Positions 44,160-53,362 of a stretch of DNA of 61,988 nucleotides are shown piece by piece. Under the pieces are notes generated by a model. It saw only the letters and a list, made by a program, of their open reading frames with translations. It had not been told where the DNA came from and searched no databases. Numbering within the stretch: position 1 is the first letter of the stretch; each line of letters begins with the position of its first letter. Source of the DNA: Clostridia bacterium (GTDB lineage: Bacteria > Bacillota > Clostridia > Peptostreptococcales > Anaerovoracaceae); the NCBI GenBank assembly GCA_024403135.1, contig JAKSSK010000003.1, forward strand, positions 1-61,988, read 5' to 3'. The position numbers and the translations under genes are program-made.

Positions 44160-44744
44160 TTACTCATTCATAAGGCCACGGGCTAGTTTTGACACATTGC
44201 AAGGAGAAATCTGGTATTTTTCCTCAAGTTTTGCACCAAATTCGACAATATCTTCCTCTTTTCCCTGTAAAAGTTCTATTTCTAACTCGGAAATTGGCAC
44301 ATTTTCGTTGATTTTACCCTCATCATATGAGATAACAGCCGTAGTTTCCCCTAAATTTAGGTGAAATTCCCTTCTAACGAACTGCATTTCCACTAATTTT
44401 TCTAAATTTTCATCTGTTCCAATCACATCGTAGGCTGCACTGCCTATGAAAAGTTCTCTAAAAACTCCATTTGGAATTTCCTTTAGCGGAAGTTTAACGT
44501 TAACTTCGTTTCTCTTGTGAAGGCCATCCTTAGATCCTCCGCCCCACTTACATGTCGCAACAAGGCCATCCCCTTCTTTTCTAACCCTTACCGCCATGTG
44601 GGCTTTACGAAGATCTCTTGATAAGGTATCGAAGTACACTGCGTGCATAGGAAGTACCTTCTCATCTGAAAGGCTATCCTTTAAGTCAGCAAATATCTCT
44701 TGGGCTATCCCGCTACTTACCAAATACTTTAGTTCGATTTCCAT
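44160..44744 (-). CDS. CYTH domain protein (triphosphate tunnel enzyme)
   Basis: This 194-residue protein opens with EIELKYLV, the ExExK metal/triphosphate signature of the CYTH superfamily. Further tunnel strands AVRVRKEGDGLVATCKW, RREFHL, TAVISYDEG and ELEIELLQG have alternating charged residues. Family members hydrolyse inorganic triphosphate or thiamine triphosphate, or make cAMP; the reaction here cannot be fixed. AAGGAAG precedes the start. It lies between xthA and tig on the same strand. Confidence 0.87.
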   Translation of the reverse strand: MEIELKYLVSSGIAQEIFADLKDSLSDEKVLPMHAVYFDTLSRDLRKAHMAVRVRKEGDGLVATCKWGGGSKDGLHKRNEVNVKLPLKEIPNGVFRELFIGSAAYDVIGTDENLEKLVEMQFVRREFHLNLGETTAVISYDEGKINENVPISELEIELLQGKEEDIVEFGAKLEEKYQISPCNVSKLARGLMNE

Positions 44745-44805
44745 AAAATTCTTCCTTTTGACAATTAATTATTTCATAAAGAAATAACCATTTAATTTTT
44801 CAGGG

Positions 44806-45561
44806 CTATACTTCCGCATCTAGCTGCACTGGGCAGTGGTCTGATCCAAAGATATCCGTGTGTATCTTTGCGTCTACCATCTTGTCTTTTAGTTTCTCAG
44901 ATACCATGAAGTAGTCTATTCTCCATCCGGCGTTGTTATCTCTAGCTCTGAACCTATACGACCACCAGGAATATATATCCCGCTTATCTGGGTAGAAGTG
45001 CCTGAATGAGTCAATGAATCCGCTTTCAATTACCTTAGATAGTTTGTTTCTTTCCTCGATGGTAAATCCTGCGTTTCTCTCGTTGGCCTTTGGATTCTTT
45101 AAATCTATCTCCTCATGGGCTACGTTTAGATCTCCGCAGTATATTACAGGCTTAACATCATCAAGCTTTTTGATATATTCAAGGAAGGCGTCTTCCCACT
45201 CCATCCTGTAGTCAAGCCTAGCAAGCTCATTTTGTGAGTTAGGAGTGTACACTGTGATAAAGTAGAAGTCTTCAAACTCTAGGGTTATTACCCTTCCCTC
45301 CTGGTCGTGCTTTTCTATGCCGATTCCGTAGTTTACGGATAGCGGCTCTTTCTTTGTGAAGATGGCTGTGCCTGAATATCCCTTCTTTACTGCAGCATTC
45401 CAGTACTGATAATAGCCGGGAAGGTCTATATCTACCTGACCTACCTGACACTTGGTTTCCTGCAGGGCAAAGATGTCTGCGTCTAGCTTTTTAAAGTCCT
45501 CTAGAAAGTTCTTTCCTAGAATTGCACGTATTCCGTTTACGTTCCAAGATACCAGCTTCAT
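44806..45561 (-). CDS. xthA: exodeoxyribonuclease III
   Basis: This 251-residue AP endonuclease/exonuclease has the family motifs [16 protein letters not shown] (catalytic Glu), [23 protein letters not shown] and GSDHCPVQL (catalytic Asp-His). It repairs abasic sites. Its start abuts the stop of the Cys-rich gene, so it is the last gene of a short operon with the antiporter. Confidence 0.96.
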   Translation of the reverse strand: MKLVSWNVNGIRAILGKNFLEDFKKLDADIFALQETKCQVGQVDIDLPGYYQYWNAAVKKGYSGTAIFTKKEPLSVNYGIGIEKHDQEGRVITLEFEDFYFITVYTPNSQNELARLDYRMEWEDAFLEYIKKLDDVKPVIYCGDLNVAHEEIDLKNPKANERNAGFTIEERNKLSKVIESGFIDSFRHFYPDKRDIYSWWSYRFRARDNNAGWRIDYFMVSEKLKDKMVDAKIHTDIFGSDHCPVQLDAEV

Positions 45562-45819
45562 CTATTTCTTTGCAACCTCCAGGATCATTGGAAACTTTTC
45601 CATGATGTAGTCGTATCCCTTAGGGCTGTGTGGAACTAGGCACTCTGAGCAGTCCTTGCAGCCGTTTTCTAGGTATTTAAAGTTACCACCGCACTTATCT
45701 CCTAGTGCATATAGGGGGCAGTAGCAGAATAGGCAGTTGAAGTTTTCCTCATTTTGAACCTTGTGGCAAGGGAAAAATTCACACTCCTTATGCTGATAAA
45801 ACTTATATTTCTCGCTCAT
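45562..45819 (-). CDS. cysteine-rich small domain protein
   Basis: The start at 45819 (TAATG overlap with the antiporter gene) gives 85 residues; the longer frame runs inside the antiporter gene. Nine cysteines and conserved histidines fall in CEFFPCH, CLFCYCPLY, CGG and CKDCSECLVPH, the pattern of the cysteine-rich small domain family (PF04071), presumed to bind metal. It is typical of anaerobes and sometimes near corrinoid genes; its role is unknown. Confidence 0.85.
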   Translation of the reverse strand: MSEKYKFYQHKECEFFPCHKVQNEENFNCLFCYCPLYALGDKCGGNFKYLENGCKDCSECLVPHSPKGYDYIMEKFPMILEVAKK

Positions 45820-47144
45820 TACTTTTCTCTCCTTCTTGAAGTATCGAATAGTTTCTTCTTGGTGAAGAAGTAGCATATTGGTACTAGGTACATGAAAAAT
45901 GCGTACTCCATTGCTCCGTAGCTTGCCCCCATAAATGTTAGAGGCACGCTGCAGGCCAAAGCCCAAGGCACTATTCCTGAAATTAATATTACGGAATTTT
46001 CCATATCTATTGCAAGTTCCTGGTTTGAGCCTCCAGTATTGATGTATGGCTCAAGTAGAAGATCCTTGTTGATCATGGTAGCTATGGTCTGGTTACAGAA
46101 TACCATTACAGATAACAGGGATATTACAACCGATGTGCCAAACCTTCCTATCTTCATGATCATATCTTCGATCTTATCCAGAACTGAATCCAGCATTCTA
46201 GTTCCAGCGAATATTCCGCTGAAGGTGCTGGACAGAATAATTATCCCAATTACCTCTAGCATGGATACCAGTCCCCCGCCGTTAATTATCTGGCCAAGGG
46301 TTCCATCTGCCTTGTATCCAAGGACTAGAGCCTTTAGGAACTGAAGCACCGGCATCTTCTGAAGCACCAGCGCAATTACGCTTCCTGTAGCAATTGAAGC
46401 GGCCATGGACCAGATTATGCTCACGTTTAGGAATGGCAGCACTAGCATTACCACTGCAGGCACTACTTCCCACCAGGATAGTACGAAGCCCTGATGAAGT
46501 GCATCAAGGACAGATACGTCCACCTGCTGTATTGGGTTAAAGAAGCTGAACACCCCATATATTACAAAGCAAAGAATCAGTGGCAGAATTGCCGACTTCA
46601 TCATAAGCTTTACGTTGTCTATTAGCTCAGTCTTTGTGCAGCTAGCAACTAGCACAGCGCTGGAAGATACAGGCGCTCCTCTATCTCCAAAATATATGCC
46701 GCTCATTACAGCTCCTGCTGTTAGCATTGGGTCCACCCCACCTGACCTAGCAAGGGCCATGAATATTACCCCTACTGTTGCTGCAACCCCAAAGGATGTT
46801 CCTAAGGCGTAGCTTAAAAGCACGGATAATGTGTATGCTATCAGGATGAACAGTCCAGGGGTTATTACCTGAACACCTAGGTCTACAAAGAATGCTATGG
46901 TTCCACAGCAGCGCCAAACCGCCGTAATGACTCCAATAATTGCCATAACCTCTAAAACGACCACCGATTCAGATACGCCCTGTACGCACATCTTGTATAT
47001 ATCTTTAATTGTATAGCCTCTGTGGTAGGCTACAGCTGCAAAGGATATTAGACCAACGACTAGTCCAATTAACATAGAGTATCCTAGAGCAAGGCTGGCT
47101 ACCATGAAGGCCATGAAAACTAGTAGTCCAATTAGTAAGTCCAT
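45819..47144 (-). CDS. NhaC family Na+/H+ antiporter-type transporter
   Basis: This 441-residue polytopic membrane protein has about eleven hydrophobic segments. NhaC-family marks include SYALGTSFGVAATVGVIFMALA, YFGDRGAPVSSSAVLVAS and the C-terminal LLLEPYINTGGSNQELAIDMENS. Members exchange Na+ for H+ or, in related groups, carry malate or amino acids, so the substrate is not certain. Its start overlaps the stop of the preceding hypothetical gene by one base. Confidence 0.88.
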   Translation of the reverse strand: MDLLIGLLVFMAFMVASLALGYSMLIGLVVGLISFAAVAYHRGYTIKDIYKMCVQGVSESVVVLEVMAIIGVITAVWRCCGTIAFFVDLGVQVITPGLFILIAYTLSVLLSYALGTSFGVAATVGVIFMALARSGGVDPMLTAGAVMSGIYFGDRGAPVSSSAVLVASCTKTELIDNVKLMMKSAILPLILCFVIYGVFSFFNPIQQVDVSVLDALHQGFVLSWWEVVPAVVMLVLPFLNVSIIWSMAASIATGSVIALVLQKMPVLQFLKALVLGYKADGTLGQIINGGGLVSMLEVIGIIILSSTFSGIFAGTRMLDSVLDKIEDMIMKIGRFGTSVVISLLSVMVFCNQTIATMINKDLLLEPYINTGGSNQELAIDMENSVILISGIVPWALACSVPLTFMGASYGAMEYAFFMYLVPICYFFTKKKLFDTSRRREK

Positions 47145-47629
47145 TACTGTCTATTCTTCTCCATTTCCTTTAACAGTTCCTCATCAAGTGTCATCCTTGC
47201 ATCCTCAATGTGGCTTTGAGAAGGTACAGCAGCTATCTGCACTATCCATGACCTGGAGGTGATGTTTAGCTGGGATAAAGTTCTGTATATGGCTTTGTTA
47301 TATATCTCTATCCTGTCTCCTGGGTTAACCAGATAGATCCTAAGAACTAGACCTCCTGCAAGGGGCCTCATCTCTACTGAGTGGTCTATCTCGCCAACCT
47401 CCTTTACGGATTTGGAAATATTCTCAGCCAAAACGTCGTAAAAAGATCTATCCCTTCCCCTCATAACTATAAGCCAAAAGCCTACAGCTGCAACTACGCT
47501 AAGGATTATGGCTACCGTTTCACCGAAAGGTTTCTCGGTTGCTATGTACATAATCCAGCCTAGAGGAAAGGCTAGAAATCTTACTACTGAAAGTATCTTC
47601 TGTTGTCTCTCAAGTTCATTAACATTCAT
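47144..47629 (-). CDS. hypothetical membrane protein
   Basis: This 161-residue protein has two N-terminal transmembrane helices ([34 protein letters not shown]) and a cytoplasmic alpha/beta-looking domain ([29 protein letters not shown]). I do not recognise a family. It is the first gene of an operon with the antiporter, the Cys-rich protein and xthA, and is divergent from deoC across a large inverted repeat. Confidence 0.65.
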   Translation of the reverse strand: MNVNELERQQKILSVVRFLAFPLGWIMYIATEKPFGETVAIILSVVAAVGFWLIVMRGRDRSFYDVLAENISKSVKEVGEIDHSVEMRPLAGGLVLRIYLVNPGDRIEIYNKAIYRTLSQLNITSRSWIVQIAAVPSQSHIEDARMTLDEELLKEMEKNRQ

Positions 47630-47635
47630 GGCTTT

Positions 47636-47670
47636 AAGTATATCACAAAAGGGTTAATTGTGATATACTT
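47636..47670. promoter_or_regulatory. 13-base inverted repeat between divergent operons
   Basis: AAGTATATCACAA (47636-47648) is exactly inverted at 47658-47670 around a 9-base spacer. Each arm carries an outward TGATATACT, an extended -10, so the repeat appears to contain both divergent start sites: one for deoC and one for the hypothetical protein/antiporter operon. It could be an operator, paired promoters, or both. Confidence 0.65.
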
Positions 47671-47689
47671 TTTAGGAAGGAGAACGATT

Positions 47690-48304
47690 ATGAAAAACAT
47701 TAATGAATACATAGATCACACCCTTTTAAAGGCGGATGCAACCCCTCAGGATGTGGAAAAACTTTGCGATGAAGCAATTAAATATGGCTTCTATTCAGTT
47801 TGCATAAATCCTTGTTATGTAAAGTTTGCAAAAAGTAAGAACGTTAGAGTTACAACAGTTATAGGGTTTCCTCTAGGAGCAACTACGGATAAAGCTGCTG
47901 AAACTAGAAGGGCTGCATTAGACGGCGCAGATGAAATAGACATGGTGATCAATGTTGGCATGCTAAAAGCTAAGAACTACGACTATGTTAGAGATGAAAT
48001 AGCATCTGTAAGAAAGGAAGCTCCCCTTTTAAAGGTGATAATTGAGACCTGTCTTTTAACGGACGAAGAAAAGGTTATGGCCTGCAGCCTAGCAAAGGAA
48101 GCAGGTGCAGACTTTGTAAAGACATCAACTGGCTTTTCTACAGGCGGTGCAACAGTCGAAGATGTTAAACTTATGAAAAGGTCTGGCCTAAAGGTTAAGG
48201 CATCGGGAGGAATCAGAGACTACAATACTGCCAAGGCTTTAATTGATGCAGGTGCAGATAGAATAGGTGCATCTAAGTCCATTGAAATATGCCAGGGTCT
48301 GTGA
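47690..48304 (+). CDS. deoC: 2-deoxyribose-5-phosphate aldolase
   Basis: The start at 47690 (AGGAAGGAG before it) gives 204 residues, usual for the short DeoC form. The Schiff-base lysine is in FVKTSTGF, the second active lysine in VKASGGIRD, and [10 protein letters not shown] carries the catalytic Asp. It splits deoxyribose 5-phosphate to acetaldehyde and glyceraldehyde 3-phosphate, finishing deoxynucleoside breakdown. No other deo gene adjoins. Confidence 0.96.
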   Translation: MKNINEYIDHTLLKADATPQDVEKLCDEAIKYGFYSVCINPCYVKFAKSKNVRVTTVIGFPLGATTDKAAETRRAALDGADEIDMVINVGMLKAKNYDYVRDEIASVRKEAPLLKVIIETCLLTDEEKVMACSLAKEAGADFVKTSTGFSTGGATVEDVKLMKRSGLKVKASGGIRDYNTAKALIDAGADRIGASKSIEICQGL

Positions 48305-48310
48305 TATACT
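48302..48310 (+). promoter_or_regulatory. extended -10 element before the small membrane protein gene
   Basis: TGATATACT overlaps the deoC stop codon. The surrounding 11 bases TGTGATATACT are identical to the deoC promoter arm at 47660-47669 and flanks, which supports a shared promoter type. Confidence 0.5.
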
Positions 48311-48335
48311 CTACCTAGTAATTAAGGAGGACCTT

Positions 48336-48536
48336 ATGAAAAAGAACAGAGAATACAAAGATTTGCGCTTTTTAGTGCTAGGCATTGTCTGCCTAACAAT
48401 CTTCCTAGGACCAGTGCTATTCTTCTGGCTACAACATCCAAGCATTAAGACTTGGAGCTTTGCTGGAATCATCGCATTGATCTTTGCAGGCATTGCATAC
48501 ATTAGAAGATTTATAGACGCAAACAGGAAATATTAG
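48336..48536 (+). CDS. small two-span membrane protein (66 residues)
   Basis: A Lys/Arg-rich start (MKKNREYKDLR) is followed by two hydrophobic helices (FLVLGIVCLTIFLGPVLFF; FAGIIALIFAGIAYI) with a short loop, then a basic end. AAGGAGG lies before the ATG, and the frame open upstream overlaps deoC, so 48336 is preferred. Function unknown. It has its own terminator. Confidence 0.75.
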   Translation: MKKNREYKDLRFLVLGIVCLTIFLGPVLFFWLQHPSIKTWSFAGIIALIFAGIAYIRRFIDANRKY

Positions 48537-48556
48537 CATGAGAAATCATGCTTTTT
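48535..48556 (+). terminator. terminator after the small membrane protein gene
   Basis: AGCATGA-GAAA-TCATGCT is followed by a run of T; it overlaps the stop codon. Confidence 0.85.
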
Positions 48557-48571
48557 TCTTTGGAGACATAC

Positions 48572-49492
48572 ATGATTACAATACTAGAAAAAATCTTATG
48601 GATATTCATCATCATAGCAATAGGCTTCTTCCTAAACAAGAAGAACTTCGTACCCTATGAGTCCAATGAGTATCTAATAAACATACTGCTAAAATTGACC
48701 TGCCCTTGTATGATCTTTCAGGCTCTAGCCACAAGGCAGCTTACAGATGGAACCTTAAGAGTAACCATCCTAACCCTTGCTGGCTCCCTAATATTCTTCA
48801 TTGTCATGGACCTATTAGGATATGTACTAGCAAAGGGCTTTGCTAAGAAGGACCTTTGGGTCTATGCAGCCCTTATGACAGGTGTAAACACAGGCTTTAT
48901 GGGCTTTCCAATAACCAAGGCTATCTTCGGAGACGACATGTTCTACCTGATAGTCATTCAAAACGTGGCCCTAGCCTTCTTCCTTTACCTGATGATGCCA
49001 CTTCAGTTTTCCATCGGTCAAAAGGAAAGGCCAAAGGTTAGCACCATTTTCAACCCTTGCATGATAGGAACCCTGCTTGGAGTAGTATTCCTCTTTGGCA
49101 GTATACCCCTTCCTGCCATGGCAAATTCAGGCATCAAGATGATAGGAGATATGACCACTCCTCTATCCATGCTGGTTGTAGGTATTGAGCTAGGTAACAG
49201 CAAGGTTGGCCAGATCATAAAGGATAGAAAGCTGAGACTTACAGCATATATTAAAATGCTAGGAGCGCCTCTTTTAACCTTGGCCATAGTTTACTTCATC
49301 CCTATGGATGATATGGTAAAGGCAATCCTAGTCTTTTCAGCCTGCTTCCCATCAGCGGTTGTAACGGTTGCTATGGCATCTAAGTACGGCAAGAATTCGA
49401 AGCTTGCTGCTGAAGGAGTAGCACTTACTGTATTAATATCCCTAGTCACCATACCTCTATGGGCTATGGTGGTTCAAAACCTGTTTATATAA
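48572..49492 (+). CDS. AEC (auxin efflux carrier) family transporter
   Basis: The start at 48572 (TTTGGAG before it; the earlier in-frame ATG lies in a terminator) gives 306 residues. About ten hydrophobic segments, the duplicated AEC core (NILLKLTCPCMIFQAL; MTGVNTGFMGFPI with the NxGxxGxP motif) and the repeat at LSMLVVGIELG support the family. Such carriers move organic acids such as malate; substrate unknown here. Confidence 0.88.
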   Translation: MITILEKILWIFIIIAIGFFLNKKNFVPYESNEYLINILLKLTCPCMIFQALATRQLTDGTLRVTILTLAGSLIFFIVMDLLGYVLAKGFAKKDLWVYAALMTGVNTGFMGFPITKAIFGDDMFYLIVIQNVALAFFLYLMMPLQFSIGQKERPKVSTIFNPCMIGTLLGVVFLFGSIPLPAMANSGIKMIGDMTTPLSMLVVGIELGNSKVGQIIKDRKLRLTAYIKMLGAPLLTLAIVYFIPMDDMVKAILVFSACFPSAVVTVAMASKYGKNSKLAAEGVALTVLISLVTIPLWAMVVQNLFI

Positions 49493-49496
49493 CAAA

Positions 49497-49527
49497 ATGC
49501 GAGGCATCTAAACCTCGCATATTTTTT
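49497..49527. terminator. bidirectional terminator between AEC transporter and psd
   Basis: ATGCGAGG (49497-49504) pairs with CCTCGCAT (49513-49520), followed by six T on the plus side. On the minus strand it overlaps the last codons and stop of psd. Confidence 0.85.
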
Positions 49528-50278
49528 GTCCCATTTTAACTTCTACTTCCCCTTTAAAGTACTTCTCATCCACCTTGCCGGATTTAAGTAGCAAGATGAT
49601 GGTGCTTCCTCCGTAGAGGAATTTTCCCTTCTCTTCTCCCTTTGTAAAGCTACCTTCTTCAAGGTAGTTATCTATCTTTCCTACAAGTAGTGCCCCTACC
49701 TCAGCCATGACAATGTCTCCAAAATCTTCGGTGTGAAGCACTGAATACTCCCTGGTATTTTCCACATAGACAGGATACTTTTCAAGACCAAATGGCTGCA
49801 CGGTGTGAAGCCTTCCCTTGACCTTTATATTTTTCTCCTTTACTCCAGAAACTGGATAGATATATCTATGGTAGTGGTTTGTTGCAAGCCTAAAGGCTAG
49901 GCATAGGCCCCCTTCGTACTCTCTTGCCAGTTCTTCATCCCTAAGGAGAGAAGATACGCTGTAGTACGAGTGCTTTACTTCAAAGGCTAGGTCCTTAATC
50001 TCATATGCCCTTAGATAGCTATCTGCAGGGCTAACTAAACCATCCTCTACCTTTCTAGGTGTAATTAGCTTTCTAGTAAAGCAGTCGTTAAAGCACTTAA
50101 AATCACCGCAGTATTCATCTAAATTGATGCTATTTTTCTTTACGAAGTTTTTAATCAAGTGCTTTGAAAGTGGTGTGTCTAAATACCAGCCCACTATCTT
50201 GGATAGCCAAGGCCTTGTAACCACTTTTAGAATACATCTGCCGATTATTGTGTTGTATAGAATTTCTAGTAATTTCAT
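49508..50278 (-). CDS. psd: phosphatidylserine decarboxylase proenzyme
   Basis: This 256-residue protein has the Psd fold with conserved VSPADSYLRAYEI, AFRLATNHYHRYIYPVSG and VMAEVGALLVGKI. The self-cleavage site is GGST (in FLYGGSTIILLL) in place of the usual LGST; the serine becomes the pyruvoyl group. It converts phosphatidylserine to phosphatidylethanolamine. Its start overlaps pssA by 4 bases, so substrate supply and use are encoded together. Confidence 0.95.
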   Translation of the reverse strand: MKLLEILYNTIIGRCILKVVTRPWLSKIVGWYLDTPLSKHLIKNFVKKNSINLDEYCGDFKCFNDCFTRKLITPRKVEDGLVSPADSYLRAYEIKDLAFEVKHSYYSVSSLLRDEELAREYEGGLCLAFRLATNHYHRYIYPVSGVKEKNIKVKGRLHTVQPFGLEKYPVYVENTREYSVLHTEDFGDIVMAEVGALLVGKIDNYLEEGSFTKGEEKGKFLYGGSTIILLLKSGKVDEKYFKGEVEVKMGQKICEV

Positions 50279-50958
50279 CGTATCAATATTCCGTTAATTG
50301 CCATGTATGTTAGTGCTAATGCTCCAATGAATACCATAACAAGTATTCCCTTTAGGCCTGGTTTAGGTATCCTAATTCTGGATACGAAGGCAAGGGCTGT
50401 AAGAAGCATTGCAGGAAAATATGAGTCTATTGGGTCGCAGTCCAGCATGTATGCCACGCATATTACTATTGGAAAGATCAGTGATGATGCGGTTACAGGA
50501 AGTCCTTCGTAGTACCTTCTAACTCCGCCTTCTTCCTTTTGGCGTTCTTCCTCTGTTACGTTAAAGTATGCCAGCCTTACTAGTGCTGCAAGGGCAAGTG
50601 CCAGCACAATGATATAATATATCCAGCCGTGCTCCATTCCAATTACGTTAGGGTCAAGTCCGTGCTTAACGTTATGAACCATCAGAATTGAAACTCCAAT
50701 GCAGCCTGGCAGTACGCCAAATGCCACTAGATCAGAAAGTGAATCTATCTGTATTCCAAAACCTACCTCTAGGTTTGTTCTCGTCTTTTTAGTTCTTGCT
50801 ACCTTTCCATCAAAGGCATCGAATAGGCCGCATAAAAGCAGGCATAGCGTTCCGTAGAACGGATGTCCTGTGCCGTCCAGGGCCACGATAATTCCTGTTA
50901 CTGAAGATAGCAGTGATAGGTATGTAAGCCATACCGTGTAGTTATATACTCCTAACAT
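50275..50958 (-). CDS. pssA: CDP-diacylglycerol-serine O-phosphatidyltransferase
   Basis: This 227-residue integral membrane protein has the CDP-alcohol phosphotransferase motif: DAFDGKVART followed by G..IDSLSDLVAFG. Six to eight hydrophobic segments are present. It makes phosphatidylserine from CDP-diacylglycerol and serine. It abuts the flippase-like gene and overlaps psd. Confidence 0.94.
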   Translation of the reverse strand: MLGVYNYTVWLTYLSLLSSVTGIIVALDGTGHPFYGTLCLLLCGLFDAFDGKVARTKKTRTNLEVGFGIQIDSLSDLVAFGVLPGCIGVSILMVHNVKHGLDPNVIGMEHGWIYYIIVLALALAALVRLAYFNVTEEERQKEEGGVRRYYEGLPVTASSLIFPIVICVAYMLDCDPIDSYFPAMLLTALAFVSRIRIPKPGLKGILVMVFIGALALTYMAINGILIR

Positions 50959-51965
50959 TATTTCCTCTTCCCTTTCAAAACATTAACTAGTACAATAATC
51001 CCGCTTAATATTACTAGGATATAGAAGGCGATGCCCCTTGTGACCATTTCAAGGCCACCAGACTGAGCCTGCCCTACAATATCCGTAAATCCATCTATCA
51101 TTAGATAATCCGCTATTCCCATTGCTCCTGGAATAGGGATGCAGTTTGAACCGATTGCTACGAAGCTCTGCAGTATGAACACCTTGATAGCTTCCCTTGC
51201 TCCTCTACCAATACCCATGAATACCATGAATGAAACTCCCATCTGGGATATTCTCTGGGCTAGGTTAATGAGGTAGACCTCCACCATCATCTTCTTTTTA
51301 CCGAAGATGATCTTTGCGCAGTCGTCGTAGTCTGCCCTTAGCTGATCTATCCTTGCTCTTACCCTATCTCCTCTTCTTACGATGTGAATCTTTTCTAGGC
51401 CTTTTACTATGGCCTTTAAAAATCCTGAAAGGATCTGGCCCTTCTTAAGAAGCAGATAAAAGCAGGTTGCAAGAACCACCAAAAGCAGGAAGCCAAGGTT
51501 AATAACTATCCTGGAAAACTGGTTAAAGCCGCTAAACCAAGGAAGGCATATTAGCCCTATGGTTAGTAGGGCCAATGTGTACATGATAAGATTTAGTATC
51601 AGCACTGCTGTTGCAACGCTTCCTGGCATCCTATCCTTTATCATGAAGAATGCTGATGCAGGCTGTCCTCCTGATGCTGATGGAGTGATCGCAGAAAAGA
51701 ATATATCCGCTGCCCCATATAAAGTCCCTCTATTTGTCTCATCATAACCTAGGTGATGGGCAATCCTTACTATTGCAAGGCCCTCAAACCAGATGAAGCC
51801 AAACATGCATAAAAGGGCTAGCACCATCCAAAATGGTGAGGCCGTCCTTATGACCTCTAAAAGGTGCTGGAAAGAAAAATATTCACTTTGTCTTGAGATA
51901 GTCCATATTGTTAAAAAGGCTATCGCCAGGGATGCTATACCCCATCCTATCTTTTTTCTATCCAT
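50958..51965 (-). CDS. flippase-like (LPG synthetase transmembrane-type) membrane protein
   Basis: This 335-residue protein has about eight transmembrane helices, the family motif FFSAITPSASGGQPASAFFM and the C-terminal GSNCIPIPGAMGIADYLMI. It belongs to the MprF-like transmembrane/UPF0104 group, members of which flip lipids or are of unknown function; the aminoacyl-transfer domain is absent. Its position between a PAP2 phosphatase and PssA suggests moving a phospholipid or lipid precursor across the membrane (inference). Confidence 0.85.
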   Translation of the reverse strand: MDRKKIGWGIASLAIAFLTIWTISRQSEYFSFQHLLEVIRTASPFWMVLALLCMFGFIWFEGLAIVRIAHHLGYDETNRGTLYGAADIFFSAITPSASGGQPASAFFMIKDRMPGSVATAVLILNLIMYTLALLTIGLICLPWFSGFNQFSRIVINLGFLLLVVLATCFYLLLKKGQILSGFLKAIVKGLEKIHIVRRGDRVRARIDQLRADYDDCAKIIFGKKKMMVEVYLINLAQRISQMGVSFMVFMGIGRGAREAIKVFILQSFVAIGSNCIPIPGAMGIADYLMIDGFTDIVGQAQSGGLEMVTRGIAFYILVILSGIIVLVNVLKGKRK

Positions 51966-52546
51966 CTAAAAATTGCTAGTCCTAGCTCTGCTACTAGTAT
52001 TCCTCCTATTATGTCTATAACCGTATGCTGTTTAATGAATACTACGGACATTGTGATAAGCAAAAATGCTATGGCCATGACTACCCTGTATCCCTTACCT
52101 ACCTTCTTCATCTTAAAGCTTGCCCTTGCTACCAGGTAGCTATCCAAGATATGTATTGAAGGGAAAAGGTTTGTTGCTGTATCCATTGAGTAAAGAAGTC
52201 CAAGTCCTCTAGTAAATATATCCGTTCCAACTAAAACTGGTCTTGCCATCATTGTTGGATATATGATGAATATTATAGCGCATATGCTCTTTGCTATTAG
52301 CTCTCCTCCTACGAACCTTTTACATAATGTGTCCCCTTCACGGGCTATCATGTAAAAGCCGATGGCCCACTGCAAAAAGGCTAGTACGTACACCAGTACA
52401 AATGGGCTTACCAGTGGAATCATCTGGTCTACGCCTAGATCCACATAGTGGTGCATTCTTCCCTCATTAATCCACTTTGTTCCGTAGTACACTGCCAGGT
52501 TGTAACCAAATACAATAAAAACTGGCACCATGTACTTAATCTTCAC
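51947..52546 (-). CDS. PAP2 superfamily membrane phosphatase
   Basis: This 199-residue protein has about six helices and the PAP2 motifs FPSIHILDSY and KQHTVIDIIGG; the first motif is less clear. Such enzymes dephosphorylate phosphatidate, phosphatidylglycerol phosphate or undecaprenyl diphosphate. It overlaps the flippase-like gene by 19 bases and abuts mrp. Confidence 0.87.
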   Translation of the reverse strand: MKIKYMVPVFIVFGYNLAVYYGTKWINEGRMHHYVDLGVDQMIPLVSPFVLVYVLAFLQWAIGFYMIAREGDTLCKRFVGGELIAKSICAIIFIIYPTMMARPVLVGTDIFTRGLGLLYSMDTATNLFPSIHILDSYLVARASFKMKKVGKGYRVVMAIAFLLITMSVVFIKQHTVIDIIGGILVAELGLAIFRWIEKR

Positions 52547-53350
52547 CTATAAAATCTCCTTTGCAAGTTCATCTAGGAAGTCTCCTTCGAAGAACTCAAT
52601 TAATCCTGAGTCGCATCTAGCTGCTAGCATTGGATCCATAGGTATCTTTGCTACCTTATCCACTCCGTATCTTGATGCGATTTCTTCAATATGGCTATCG
52701 CCGAATATCTTGTGCTCTTTGCCGCACTCATCGCACTTAAAGTATGACATGTTTTCAACTATGCCTAGCACTGGAATGTCTAGCATCTTTGCCATCTTAA
52801 CAGCCTTTTCAACGATAACTCCAACCAGCTGCTGTGGTGATGTTACAATAACAATTCCATCTACTGGAAGTGACTGGTAAACTGTTAGGGCTACGTCTCC
52901 TGTTCCTGGTGGCATATCCACTAGCATTACATCGATGTCTTCCCATACTACATTTGACCAGAACTGCTCTACAACGCCTCCAACTACTGGGCCGCGCCAT
53001 ACTACAGGGTCTGTCTCATCTTCTAAAAGTGAGTTTACTGAAATTGTCTTAATGCCTGTCTTGGTGATTACTGGCATTATCTCTTCTTCGTTTCCAAGTG
53101 CTTTTTCTGTTAAACCAAAAGCTGTTGGAATTGAAGGGCCTGTTACGTCTGCATCTAAGATGGCAACCTTTTTACCCATTCTCATTGCTAGTACTGCAAG
53201 CATGGAAGTAACTGAAGACTTTCCTACTCCGCCTTTTCCTGAAACTACGCCAATAACCTTCTTTACATTAGACTTTGGATTCATTGGGGCCTTTCTGATG
53301 CCGCAATCTTCCTTATTGCATGATCCGCAGTCGTGATTACATTCTGCCAT
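52547..53350 (-). CDS. Mrp/NBP35 family iron-sulfur cluster carrier ATPase
   Basis: This 267-residue protein has an N-terminal cysteine cluster (CNHDCGSCNKEDCG), the deviant Walker A GKGGVGKSS, switch region DMPPGTGDVAL and the C-terminal CDECGKEH pair. It carries Fe-S clusters to apoproteins; the Cys-rich N-terminus is common in anaerobic Firmicutes and archaea. It sits in the lipid operon after fcl with a 12-base gap. Confidence 0.93.
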   Translation of the reverse strand: MAECNHDCGSCNKEDCGIRKAPMNPKSNVKKVIGVVSGKGGVGKSSVTSMLAVLAMRMGKKVAILDADVTGPSIPTAFGLTEKALGNEEEIMPVITKTGIKTISVNSLLEDETDPVVWRGPVVGGVVEQFWSNVVWEDIDVMLVDMPPGTGDVALTVYQSLPVDGIVIVTSPQQLVGVIVEKAVKMAKMLDIPVLGIVENMSYFKCDECGKEHKIFGDSHIEEIASRYGVDKVAKIPMDPMLAARCDSGLIEFFEGDFLDELAKEIL

Positions 53351-53362
53351 AAATTTATCCTC

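Noticed and set aside
45820..45966. 49-residue N-terminal extension of the Cys-rich small protein
   Set aside because: It lies inside the antiporter gene; the TAATG overlap gives a natural start at 45819.
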